Below, in pieces: positions 1 through 7,562 of a DNA stretch of 28,266 bases (within the stretch, counting starts at the first letter, position 1; each line of letters begins with the position of its first letter). A model generated the notes under the pieces. It ran no database searches and was not told where the DNA came from. It saw only the letters and a list, made by a program, of their open reading frames with translations. Source of the DNA: JBAXTE01 sp964653595 (GTDB taxonomy: Bacteria; Bacteroidota; Bacteroidia; Bacteroidales; WCHB1-69); the NCBI GenBank assembly GCA_964653595.1, contig CAZZHH010000040.1:1-28266 (forward strand), in the 5' to 3' direction. Both the position numbers and the translations under genes were made by a program.

Positions 1-107
1 TAAACCTTCTGGAAGTAGCCCTTTTTATTTAAAATTTAGTCGGTCACTAGTGAAATATTATAACTTTTTTAACTCGTCAATTTTAATTCAATCTAAATTA
101 AATGCAG

Positions 108-115
108 TATATTTG
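108..115 (+). promoter_or_regulatory. Bacteroidetes-type -7 promoter element of mrp-nfu
   Basis: TATATTTG matches the Bacteroidetes primary-sigma -7 consensus TAnnTTTG. It lies 16 bases before the ATG at 132, the same spacing as the yidC, fmt and gpsA promoters here. Because it sits downstream of an alternative in-frame ATG at 102, it favours 132 as the real start of mrp. No clear -33 TTTG at the ideal spacing. Confidence 0.6.
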
Positions 116-131
116 CAAAAAAAAACTTGAG

Positions 132-1205
132 ATGAATCATTTTGATAAAATTTCAGTCCTTAAAGCCCTTTCTCACGTCAACGATCCAGATTTGAAGCGG
201 GATTTAGTTTCGCTAAACATGATTGAAAACATAGTGATTAGTGGGAGAAATTTGGAGTTTGATTTGGTGTTAACCACCCCTGCATGTCCATTGAAACATA
301 AAATGGAGTTGGATTGTAAAGAGGCTATTGCTAAGTTTGTTTCTCCTGAGATAAACGTTGTAGTAAATTTCACCTCTCGTGTTAAAGATGTTCAGCAAAT
401 GAGAGAAATCAAACTACCTGGAGTGAAAAATGTGATTGCCGTTGTCTCTGGCAAAGGAGGTGTGGGAAAATCTACAGTAGCTGCTAATCTTGCTGTTTCG
501 TTGGCTCGTTTGGGTGCCAAAGTAGGTTTGGTAGATGCAGATATTTATGGACCTTCAGTTCCTATTATGTTTGGATTAGAGGGCTATCGTCCTGAGGCTT
601 TTCAAGAGGGAGATAAAACCTGGATTTTGCCAGCTGAACGTCATGGAGTGAAATTGATTTCTACTGGTTTTTTTGTAGATTCAAATAAAGCTTTAGCATG
701 GCGTGGCCCTATGGCCTCTAGCGCTTTGCGTCAACTGTTTAGCGATACGAAGTGGGGCGAACTAGATTATTTAATCTGTGATATGCCTCCAGGTACTGGA
801 GATATTCACCTTACCTTAATTCAAGGTCTTACTATTGCTGGTGCTGTTATCGTTGGCACCCCTCAAAAGGTAGCAGTTGCGGATGTGAAAAAAGCAGTTG
901 CTCTGTTTGAGATGGATGGACTTCAAGTGCCAATTTTAGGGATTGTTGAAAATATGGCTTATTTTACACCAGCAGAATTGCCCGATCATAAGTATTATAT
1001 TTTCGGCAAAGATGGTTGTAAAAAATTAGCTTTAGAATTAAACATCCCTCTATTATCTCAAATTCCTTTGGTGCAAACGATTGCCGAATCGGGAGATGCT
1101 GGCAACCCCGTAGTTATCTCAGAAGAGTCTATTGCGGCTCAGGCTTTTTCGGAATTAGCTCAAAATGTTGCACAACAATTGTCAATTAATTTTTATAAAC
1201 AATAA
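132..1205 (+). CDS. mrp: Mrp/NBP35-family Fe-S cluster carrier ATPase
   Basis: P-loop ATPase of the Mrp/ApbC/NBP35 family, which in characterised members carries Fe-S clusters to apoproteins in the cytoplasm. From the ATG at 132 it is 357 residues. An N-terminal MIP18/DUF59 domain (about 1-85, with the TPACPLK segment) precedes the deviant Walker A GKGGVGKST near residue 107 and the DADIYGPS and DMPPGTGD motifs. An ATG at 102 would add ten residues but lies upstream of the promoter element. The C-terminal CxxC that binds the cluster in ApbC-type proteins is absent; the corresponding stretch reads ENMAYFTPAELPDHKYY. The nfu gene follows after 11 bases, so the two are probably co-transcribed for Fe-S assembly. 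Confidence 0.93.
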   Translation: MNHFDKISVLKALSHVNDPDLKRDLVSLNMIENIVISGRNLEFDLVLTTPACPLKHKMELDCKEAIAKFVSPEINVVVNFTSRVKDVQQMREIKLPGVKNVIAVVSGKGGVGKSTVAANLAVSLARLGAKVGLVDADIYGPSVPIMFGLEGYRPEAFQEGDKTWILPAERHGVKLISTGFFVDSNKALAWRGPMASSALRQLFSDTKWGELDYLICDMPPGTGDIHLTLIQGLTIAGAVIVGTPQKVAVADVKKAVALFEMDGLQVPILGIVENMAYFTPAELPDHKYYIFGKDGCKKLALELNIPLLSQIPLVQTIAESGDAGNPVVISEESIAAQAFSELAQNVAQQLSINFYKQ

Positions 1206-1216
1206 TCATTTTTATT

Positions 1217-1459
1217 ATGGACAGTGTATTAGTAACAAAAGTAGAAAATGTAATCGATCAAATTCGCCCATACCTTCAAGCCGATGGTGGCGACATCCGA
1301 TTTGTAGAATTGACCGAAGATTTTATCGTTAAAGTTGAATTGCAAGGTGCATGTGGCAGTTGCCCTCACAGCCTGATGACTTTGAAAAATGGTGTAGAAC
1401 AAGCTATGATTTCTGCAATTCCTGAAATTAAAGGAGTAGAAGATATTCATTTGAGCTAA
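1217..1459 (+). CDS. NifU C-terminal domain (Nfu-type) Fe-S scaffold protein
   Basis: An 80-residue stand-alone Nfu domain. Nfu proteins bind a [4Fe-4S] cluster, usually bridged between two monomers by a CxxC, and pass it to target enzymes. The CxxC is at residues 46-49 (GACGSCPHS), preceded by the typical N-terminal helix and LQADGGDI motif. It starts 11 bases after mrp and ends at a strong terminator, forming a two-gene Fe-S unit. This suits a locus whose hydrogenase genes, about 9.5 kb downstream, need many Fe-S clusters. The start is a plain ATG with no Shine-Dalgarno. Confidence 0.93.
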   Translation: MDSVLVTKVENVIDQIRPYLQADGGDIRFVELTEDFIVKVELQGACGSCPHSLMTLKNGVEQAMISAIPEIKGVEDIHLS

Positions 1460-1481
1460 ATTTTTGCTTTTTTAGAAAGAC

Positions 1482-1521
1482 ATACACGCAGATTTTAAAC
1501 ATATCTGCGTGTATTTTTTTT
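1482..1521 (+). terminator. Rho-independent terminator after mrp-nfu
   Basis: A perfect 12-bp stem (ATACACGCAGAT, 1482-1493, pairing with 1503-1514) with a 9-base loop, followed by a run of T to 1521. It is the strongest intrinsic terminator in the window and closes the mrp-nfu unit. Confidence 0.92.
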
Positions 1522-1613
1522 ACTTCTGTCTTAGATTATGAAAAAAAAATGATCTATTTGGTAAACATCACACGAAAAATGGTGTTAATTTATAAAAACA
1601 AAATTTCCAATCT

Positions 1614-2381
1614 ATGTTAGTCTTACTTTCCCCTTCAAAAACGATGGATTTTTCACCTTACGATAGTCGTTTTGATAAACAGTTTCCCGAGTTTATTCAA
1701 CAAACTTTATTTATTGCTAGGCAGGCAAAACAATGGAGAGAAGACGAGATATCAAAGATAATGAGTGTTAGTAAACCATTAGCTTCTCAAGCCTTTGATT
1801 ATTTTCAAAATTTTAATTTCAATGTAGATAAAGCAAATCAAAAGCAAGCTTTATTTGCATTCAATGGGGACGCTTATCAAGGAATGAATGCAAAAACAAT
1901 GAGTTCGGAGGTAGTGGATTATACCAACCAACATTTGCTGATACTTTCTGGACTTTATGGTGTTTTGCGACCTTTGGATTTAATTCAAGCACATCGATTT
2001 GAAATGGGGCTCAAGGTCAAAATAGGCGATTCCAATGATTTGTATCACTTTTGGAGCGATGTCATTACCCAATTTATTCGAAAACAATTAGACGATTTGA
2101 AAACAGATGTAATTGTAAATTTAGCATCGGTAGAATATTCTAAAGTTGTTGATTTTAAATCGCTTGGTGCTCGTGTAATTACACCCTCTTTTTATAATTA
2201 CCGCAATGGGGAGTATAAAATGGTTAGTTTTTGGGCTAAAAGAGCAAGAGGGATGATGACCAGATTTATCATGGAGAATCGAATTGAAAATCCAGATGAT
2301 TTGATCGCTTTTGATCAAGAGTATTATTACGAAGAATCCCTTTCCAAGTTGAATAATCCAATATTTGTTTCCCATAAATAG
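1614..2381 (+). CDS. yaaA: YaaA-family (DUF328) peroxide stress protein
   Basis: 255 residues, the usual YaaA length. E. coli YaaA is induced by peroxide and limits free intracellular iron and DNA damage; the biochemical activity was long unclear and is inferred here by family only. Seen in the sequence: the N-terminal signature MLVLLSPSKTMDF, a central LSGLYGVLRPLDLIQAHRFEMG segment (about residues 115-133), VNLASVEYSKVVD, and the late KRARGMMTRFIM motif, all hallmarks of the family. It stands alone between the mrp-nfu terminator and a convergent minus-strand gene. No TAnnTTTG element was found immediately upstream, so its promoter is undetermined. Confidence 0.92.
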   Translation: MLVLLSPSKTMDFSPYDSRFDKQFPEFIQQTLFIARQAKQWREDEISKIMSVSKPLASQAFDYFQNFNFNVDKANQKQALFAFNGDAYQGMNAKTMSSEVVDYTNQHLLILSGLYGVLRPLDLIQAHRFEMGLKVKIGDSNDLYHFWSDVITQFIRKQLDDLKTDVIVNLASVEYSKVVDFKSLGARVITPSFYNYRNGEYKMVSFWAKRARGMMTRFIMENRIENPDDLIAFDQEYYYEESLSKLNNPIFVSHK

Positions 2382-2449
2382 ATATGATATACAATAACTA
2401 CAAGATAGAAATTGACTTCAATAAATATAGGATGTATAGGAGCTAAAAA

Positions 2450-3373
2450 CTATTTTTTGGGAGTTTTAAAAGTTTTCATTTTTCGTTTTTTCCCACTTGT
2501 TTTGATAGCGCTTTTTTTATTGCTTCTGTTTTTAAAAGGGTCGGAAGTAATATCTCCATTTCTTCTTCTGTTTCTATACGAGGAGCTCGTGTTATCTTTC
2601 TGAGAATCAAAATTGTGGTTGCTTTTTCTCGACCATACACTACCACCTCGGGGTAGATCGAACCGATAAGTTACACCTACAGATAAAAATCCAAAGCCTT
2701 CAAAACTTCTTTTACGATCAACATAAGCATCCAACCAATCTGTGTTCAAATACCGGATAGAAGATTCTGCGTTGATAACCCATCTGTTTCCGATTTTGTA
2801 GTTGATACCCAATCCGAATGGGATAGAGATGGATGTGCTATATTTTTTGTTGAAATATTTTGCAGTGTCGTTGGGAGAATAATCCAAAATGGGTTGATGA
2901 ATAGTGTCGTTGGTGATGGAACTATTTAGTTGTGATCTAAATCGGGTAAATCCTATTCCAGCAAATCCGTAGAAGTCCCAATTCGACTTGGATGCCCACT
3001 TAAATAAATCGATAAAATCCATCGAGAATATTAGATTGTAATCTTGGACTTTAGAACTCATAAACATCTTCTCTACTGCAGTTTGCCCAACTACAGAGCC
3101 AAAAAGAGCTTGTATTTTGAGACTATAAGTAGGAGAGATGTTTTTGCCGATAGAACCTCCCCACATCATTTTCCTATCTTCGTAAAATCCTTTTTGAAAT
3201 GGACCGCCAGGCAAAAAGTGGTTTTGATTATCTGTTATATCTCCCCAGAGGGAAGTAGTCCCCAAATGGGCTCCTATAAACCAATCTTGATCTATTCTGT
3301 TTGATTGGCCATAACTGAATATCGATAATAGCAGGAGTATATTTATTAACAAACTTTTCTTAAACCACGACAT
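2450..3373 (-). CDS. Outer-membrane beta-barrel protein with basic C-terminal tail
   Basis: 307 residues of unknown specific function. A signal peptide is clear: MSWFKK, then a hydrophobic stretch (LLINILLLLSIF) ending at SYGQS, with cleavage probably after SYG. The mature part has alternating aromatic/polar strands (for example FYGFAGIGFTRFRSQ, IPFGLGINYKIGNRWVINAE, GFGFLSVGVTYRFDL), typical of Bacteroidetes small beta-barrels. Unusually, the last strand is followed by about 65 polar, Lys/Arg-rich residues instead of ending at an aromatic residue. It has its own promoter element 23 bases upstream and converges on yaaA. It could be a porin-like or structural envelope protein; nothing fixes a substrate. 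Confidence 0.8.
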   Translation of the reverse strand: MSWFKKSLLINILLLLSIFSYGQSNRIDQDWFIGAHLGTTSLWGDITDNQNHFLPGGPFQKGFYEDRKMMWGGSIGKNISPTYSLKIQALFGSVVGQTAVEKMFMSSKVQDYNLIFSMDFIDLFKWASKSNWDFYGFAGIGFTRFRSQLNSSITNDTIHQPILDYSPNDTAKYFNKKYSTSISIPFGLGINYKIGNRWVINAESSIRYLNTDWLDAYVDRKRSFEGFGFLSVGVTYRFDLPRGGSVWSRKSNHNFDSQKDNTSSSYRNRRRNGDITSDPFKNRSNKKSAIKTSGKKRKMKTFKTPKK

Positions 3374-3395
3374 TTGTTGTCTTTTTTTTTATTTG

Positions 3396-3403
3396 CAAAA
3401 ATA
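3396..3403 (-). promoter_or_regulatory. -7 promoter element of the barrel gene
   Basis: On the minus strand this reads TATTTTTG, matching TAnnTTTG, 22 bases before the ATG at 3373. It indicates the barrel gene is transcribed separately from comB, which ends only about 50 bases upstream. Confidence 0.5.
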
Positions 3404-3424
3404 GTTTTAATAATTGAGATATTG

Positions 3425-4153
3425 TTATTCGTGATTCCATTTAACAATCATTCCATTCTTTACCATAGGGATTACGGGAGTGCTATTGATTGATAAACAA
3501 AATGGAATGCTATCTTCAAGTCCTAATTTTGTAAGACGATGTTTGTGACTACATTTTTCTATATATCCAGATAAATCGTTTTTTGCCAATTTCCATAAAT
3601 CGATACTGGCAGTAGATGAGTCACAAAGAGGGGTGTAATCCTCTTGTTGTAATATCTTTTCGCAATAAGCACCTGCTACTACAGCATCTTCAAGGCTGAA
3701 TTTATGTTTCCATCCTGAACATACTATTACAACATTTTCTCTTGTTGATAGAATAAAGTCGGTAAGGATGTCTATATTTGTAAGAGCTGCAATATAGATT
3801 GTAGTTTCATCTTGTTCGGTAATTAAGCTGATAGCTCTTGTTCCATTGGTAGTGCTATACGCAATGGTAGATCCAGCTAATTCGGGAGACAAAAATTGAG
3901 ATGGGGAGTTCCCCATATCAGCAAAGTCGAGTTTTAGTCCTTCTCGTTCGGAAGCAATCAGGTAGCCAACTTTTTTTAATTTTTTAAGTTCTTCAATTTC
4001 AGAAACTGGTATAATTGCTTTTACATTATTATGAAGAGCAGCGCAAATGGAGGTAGAGGCTCTTAGTAAATCGATGATTAGTGTAATGTGTTTTCCTTGT
4101 GTGTATTTATGAACATATAATTCAGGAGTAAAACATACTTCAATTGTTGGCAT
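3425..4153 (-). CDS. comB: ComB-family 2-phosphosulfolactate phosphatase-like protein
   Basis: 242 residues, typical of the ComB family (PF04029). Archaeal ComB removes phosphate from 2-phosphosulfolactate during coenzyme M synthesis; many bacteria carry homologues with no proven substrate. Family features visible: IIDLLRASTSICAAL near residue 26, the IPVSEIEEL segment, SEREGLKLDFADMGNSPSQF (about 68-87), the TTNGTRA motif (about 101-107) and a C-terminal CLSINSTPVIPMV. The gene follows gcvT on the same strand, separated by a hairpin terminator, so expression may depend partly on read-through; no TAnnTTTG was seen in the gap. No other coenzyme M or sulfolactate gene is in the window, so the reaction is uncertain although the family is clear. 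Confidence 0.85.
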   Translation of the reverse strand: MPTIEVCFTPELYVHKYTQGKHITLIIDLLRASTSICAALHNNVKAIIPVSEIEELKKLKKVGYLIASEREGLKLDFADMGNSPSQFLSPELAGSTIAYSTTNGTRAISLITEQDETTIYIAALTNIDILTDFILSTRENVVIVCSGWKHKFSLEDAVVAGAYCEKILQQEDYTPLCDSSTASIDLWKLAKNDLSGYIEKCSHKHRLTKLGLEDSIPFCLSINSTPVIPMVKNGMIVKWNHE

Positions 4154-4200
4154 AGTTCTATTTTAATGTTTATGACTGATATTGGGGGAAGTTTTCATTG

Positions 4201-4239
4201 AAAAGAGCATCCGTTTTTTGTATAAACGAATGCTCTTTT
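4201..4239 (-). terminator. Hairpin terminator between gcvT and comB
   Basis: A 10-bp perfect outer stem (AAAAGAGCAT, 4201-4210, with 4230-4239), a C/A mismatch, then 5 further pairs around a 7-base loop. The T-run at the 3' side is inside the stem on either strand, so it may act in both directions or only attenuate transcription into comB. Confidence 0.75.
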
Positions 4240-4246
4240 TTAGAGT

Positions 4247-5338
4247 TTATCCTTTGTAAAAAGGTAGTTTTACTACTATTGCCTTAAGGAGTTTACCTCT
4301 AATATTGATAAATATTTCAGATCCAGTTTTTGTATGGTTTGGAGTTACATAACCCATTCCTATTGCTTTTCCTACGGATGGTCCTTGTGTTCCCGAGGTT
4401 ACTATTCCGATGTGATTTCCGTCTGCGTCACAAATTTCGTATTCATGACGAGGAATGCCTTTATCTATCATTTCAAACCCAACCAATTTACGAGAAACTC
4501 CATTTTGTTTATGGTTTAAATGTATCTCTTTGTCAATGTGGTTTTTGCTATCGGTAAATTTTGTAATCCAACCTAAACCGGCTTCGATAGGAGAGGTGGT
4601 GTCGTCGATGTCGTTACCATAAAGGCAAAAACCCATCTCTAATCGAAGGGTGTCTCTGGCTCCAAGACCTATTGGTTTAATGCCAAACTCTGCACCAGCT
4701 TCAAAAACTGCTGTCCATACTTTTTCTGCTTCGTTGTTTGGAAAGTAAATCTCACAACCACCCGAACCGGTGTATCCAGTAGTTGAAAAAAGAACATTAG
4801 GAATGCCTGCAAAAGTAAGAGTTTTGTGAGTGTAATACTCCATGTCAACTACCGAAGTGTCGGTAAGTTTTTGCATCGCTTTAAGTGCCAATGGCCCTTG
4901 GATAGCTAACTGTGAAATATCGTCTGAAACATTAGAGATGTCTGCTCCAATTTTTTTATTTTGTTCTTGAATCCAAGCCCAGTCTTTGTCGATATTTGCT
5001 GCATTTATTACTAATAAATAGAACTCTTCGTTCATCCTGTATACTAATAGGTCATCCACAATGCCGCCTTTCCCATTTGGGAAACAGGAATATTGAATTT
5101 TTCCATCGTGCAATACGGCTACATCATTAGAAGTGATGTGTTGAACAAGATCAAAAGCCTTAGGACCTTTTACATACACTTCGCCCATATGAGAAACGTC
5201 AAAAACGCCCAATTTGGTTCTAACGGTTTCATGTTCAGTGATTAAACCTTCATATTGAACAGGCATGTAGAAACCTGCAAAAGGAACCATTTTTGCTCCT
5301 ACGGATTCGTGGATTTTTGTGAATGCTGTTGTTTTCAT
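4247..5338 (-). CDS. gcvT: Glycine cleavage system T protein (aminomethyltransferase)
   Basis: 363 residues, full length. GcvT transfers the methylene group from aminomethylated H protein to tetrahydrofolate, releasing ammonia. Evidence: N-terminal VPFAGFYMPVQY, FDVSHMGEVYVKGP, the GGIVDDLLVYRM segment holding the catalytic aspartate of the family, TGYTGSGGCEIYF, GARDTLRLEMGFCLYGNDI, and the C-terminal barrel with TSGTQGPSVGKAIGMGYV. The other glycine cleavage genes (gcvH, gcvP) are not beside it, a dispersed arrangement common in Bacteroidetes. The promoter element lies about 125 bases upstream, giving a long leader. The gene ends just before a hairpin. Confidence 0.96.
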   Translation of the reverse strand: MKTTAFTKIHESVGAKMVPFAGFYMPVQYEGLITEHETVRTKLGVFDVSHMGEVYVKGPKAFDLVQHITSNDVAVLHDGKIQYSCFPNGKGGIVDDLLVYRMNEEFYLLVINAANIDKDWAWIQEQNKKIGADISNVSDDISQLAIQGPLALKAMQKLTDTSVVDMEYYTHKTLTFAGIPNVLFSTTGYTGSGGCEIYFPNNEAEKVWTAVFEAGAEFGIKPIGLGARDTLRLEMGFCLYGNDIDDTTSPIEAGLGWITKFTDSKNHIDKEIHLNHKQNGVSRKLVGFEMIDKGIPRHEYEICDADGNHIGIVTSGTQGPSVGKAIGMGYVTPNHTKTGSEIFINIRGKLLKAIVVKLPFYKG

Positions 5339-5462
5339 ATCTATAAGTTATAATTTATTGTGTTCTTTGAGCTGTTTTAAATATCTTATTCGTTATTGAA
5401 GTTATTTATTTGATTTACAGTTATTTGGTGTTTGTAATCAAAATTCTTCTAGGTTATGTCTG

Positions 5463-5470
5463 CAAAGTTA
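5463..5470 (-). promoter_or_regulatory. -7 promoter element of gcvT
   Basis: Minus strand reads TAACTTTG followed by C, matching TAnnTTTG. It is the only such element between gcvT and the divergent gene on this strand and implies a leader of roughly 120 bases. Confidence 0.55.
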
Positions 5471-5587
5471 TAAAAAAAATATGATTATATATCTTTAAAA
5501 AAGCAATATAAAACATTGCGATGATATTCGTAATAACAATTTTGATAATTGTTTGATAATATTCTTTTAGAATTGGTAATGATTTCA

Positions 5588-5595
5588 TAACTTTG
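5588..5595 (+). promoter_or_regulatory. -7 promoter element of the capD-like/SNF2 operon
   Basis: TAACTTTG matches TAnnTTTG; a TTTT (5565-5568) lies 19 bases upstream where the -33 element is expected. The ATG is about 60 bases downstream. Confidence 0.6.
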
Positions 5596-5657
5596 CATCA
5601 TACAATCAAATGAATTTTGAATTTGATTATTTCAGTTTTTAATTTTAATTTTAATGG

Positions 5658-7562
5658 ATGAGAGAGTATATTAAGGATAATAATTTGCCGGGTATTGTAA
5701 TTTTAGCTTTGGACGTTTTTGTGGTAACAGCTGCATTGTTTATGGCTTTTTTATTGCGGTTCAATTTTCAAATACCTCCTGATCAAATATCTACGATACC
5801 CAAGATTTTGCTTGTGGTATTGGGAGCTCGGTTAGTCTCTTTTTTGGTTGCAAAAACTCATAAAAGTATTATTAGATATACTGCTACTCGTGATATTTTT
5901 AGAATATTTGTAGCAAATGGAATCGTTTCTATCTGTTTTGTATTGTTAAATTGGATAACTTTTAGCTATGTAAATGGAGTCTATTTTATTCCATTTTCCA
6001 TCATAATTTTAGAGTTTGGCATTACCACATTTGCGATTTGGATATATCGTATGGGGATTAAAGTAGCCTATTTAGAATTTGTTAATCCAACTCGCGATAA
6101 GCAAAATGTGATTATTTATGGAGCAGGAATCGCTGGATTAAATACCAAAAGAGCCATTGATAGAGATGCTGGATTGAAGTATCGAGTTCTTGCTTTTGTA
6201 GATGACGATTCGAGCAAAGTAGGAAAAAAGATGGAAGGAGCAACTATTTATCATTCCTCGAAGTTGGAAGAACTACTTGTTCAAAATATAGTTGCTCACG
6301 TTATTATCGCTATTCAGAATGTTCATCAAGATGTAAAGAATGAAATCACTGAAAAATGTTTATCGCATAACTCAAAAGTTCTGATTGTTCCTCCTGTTAG
6401 TCGCTGGATAAATGGGGAGTTGAGCTTTAAGCAGATTAAAAAAATTAAAATTGAGGAACTCCTACAACGAGATGAAATTAAGTTGGATGAGAAACTGATT
6501 ATATCAGAATTGGTTGGAAAAACGGTCATGATTACCGGAGCTGCTGGTTCTATTGGAAGTGAGATAGTGCGACAAATTGCAAAGTATAACTGTAAAAAAA
6601 TCGTTTTAGTTGACATTGCCGAAACTCCCTTATTTTTTGTGGAGTTAGAAATGAAAGAGAGCTTTAATAATCGTGACTTTGCTTTTCATGTGGTAGATGT
6701 TACTAATGAATTACAGATGGAAATGCTTTTTTCTACTTATCATCCCGAAGTTGTTTACCATGCTGCTGCTTACAAACATGTTCCAATGATGGAAAAAAAT
6801 CCTAACTCGGCCGTAAATAATAATGTTTTTGGAACTAAAATGTTGGCAGATTTGTCGGTAAAACACGGAGTTAAAAAGTTTGTCATGGTATCGACTGATA
6901 AAGCGGTTAATCCTACCAATATTATGGGTGCAACCAAACGTATTGCCGAAATATATATACAATCGTTGAATCAGCTGAATAAAACTTTATTTGTTACTAC
7001 TCGCTTTGGGAATGTCTTGGGTTCGAATGGTTCGGTAATTCCAGTATTTAGAGATCAAATAGATAAAGGTGGCCCAATTACCATTACACATCCAGATATT
7101 ACCCGTTTTTTTATGACGATACCCGAAGCCTGTCAGCTGGTACTTATTGCAGGTGCCATGGGACAAGGTGGCGAGATCTTTATTTTCGATATGGGTGAAT
7201 CGGTAAAGATTATTGATTTAGCAAAAAAAATGATTGAACTTTCGGGGTTAAAATTAGGGAAAGATATTCAAATACGATTCACGGGACTTCGTCCAGGGGA
7301 AAAATTGTATGAAGAGCTATTGGCATCCAAAGAGAATACTCTGCCAACATCTCATGAAAAAATTATGGTAGCAAAGGTTCGGTTTTGCGAATTGAATGAA
7401 ATAAAACCTCAAATTAATAAACTTGTCTCTTTGATTAATGGAGATAAAATCGAGTTAGTAAAAATGATGAAACAGATGGTGCCTGAATACAAAAGCAACA
7501 ATTCAGAATTTGAAGTCTTGGATCTTGAATCCAATAATTTTAGAATGGAGGAACAAAAGTGA
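5658..7562 (+). CDS. Membrane-bound nucleoside-diphosphate-sugar 4,6-dehydratase (CapD/WbpM/PglF family)
   Basis: 634 residues, the full length of the membrane-anchored family that converts UDP-GlcNAc-type sugars to 4-keto-6-deoxy intermediates for capsule, O-antigen or glycoprotein glycans. Order: about four N-terminal membrane helices (roughly 12-130); a first Rossmann-like domain with GAGIAG at 155-160; then the extended SDR domain with TGAAGSIGSE from 293, HAAAYKHVPMMEKNP, STDKAVNPTNIMGATKR (412-428, the altered catalytic region of this family) and RFGNVLGSNGSVIP. The ATG at 5658 is the first in-frame start; an ATG at 5654 leads to an immediate stop. No glycosyltransferases or Wzx/Wzy genes follow, so it is not in a typical polysaccharide cluster; instead it overlaps a SNF2 helicase gene. 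The exact sugar substrate cannot be read from the sequence. Confidence 0.92.
   Translation: MREYIKDNNLPGIVILALDVFVVTAALFMAFLLRFNFQIPPDQISTIPKILLVVLGARLVSFLVAKTHKSIIRYTATRDIFRIFVANGIVSICFVLLNWITFSYVNGVYFIPFSIIILEFGITTFAIWIYRMGIKVAYLEFVNPTRDKQNVIIYGAGIAGLNTKRAIDRDAGLKYRVLAFVDDDSSKVGKKMEGATIYHSSKLEELLVQNIVAHVIIAIQNVHQDVKNEITEKCLSHNSKVLIVPPVSRWINGELSFKQIKKIKIEELLQRDEIKLDEKLIISELVGKTVMITGAAGSIGSEIVRQIAKYNCKKIVLVDIAETPLFFVELEMKESFNNRDFAFHVVDVTNELQMEMLFSTYHPEVVYHAAAYKHVPMMEKNPNSAVNNNVFGTKMLADLSVKHGVKKFVMVSTDKAVNPTNIMGATKRIAEIYIQSLNQLNKTLFVTTRFGNVLGSNGSVIPVFRDQIDKGGPITITHPDITRFFMTIPEACQLVLIAGAMGQGGEIFIFDMGESVKIIDLAKKMIELSGLKLGKDIQIRFTGLRPGEKLYEELLASKENTLPTSHEKIMVAKVRFCELNEIKPQINKLVSLINGDKIELVKMMKQMVPEYKSNNSEFEVLDLESNNFRMEEQK
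7547..7551 (+). promoter_or_regulatory. Shine-Dalgarno supporting the GTG start of the SNF2 gene
   Basis: GGAGG lies 7 bases before the GTG at 7559, inside the 3' end of the dehydratase gene. Such strong sites are rare in this window, so it decides the start and supports translational coupling. Confidence 0.7.

Larger units (their letters stand above)
5339..5657. promoter_or_regulatory. Divergent intergenic region gcvT / capD-like gene
   Basis: About 319 bases without a gene, very AT-rich. It holds two divergent promoter elements, one for gcvT (5463-5470, minus) and one for the dehydratase gene (5588-5595, plus), about 120 bases apart. The roughly 120-base gcvT leader shows no glycine-riboswitch core that I could recognise. 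No repeats or RNA gene seen. Confidence 0.6.

Noticed and set aside
102..131. Upstream in-frame ATG that would extend mrp by ten residues
   Set aside because: The -7 promoter element lies downstream of it, so the codon would not be transcribed from that promoter, and the added residues do not belong to the family N-terminus.
2412..2603. Hydrophobic plus-strand frame that looks like a membrane peptide
   Set aside because: It is antisense to the Lys/Arg-rich tail of the barrel gene, which naturally gives Phe/Leu runs.
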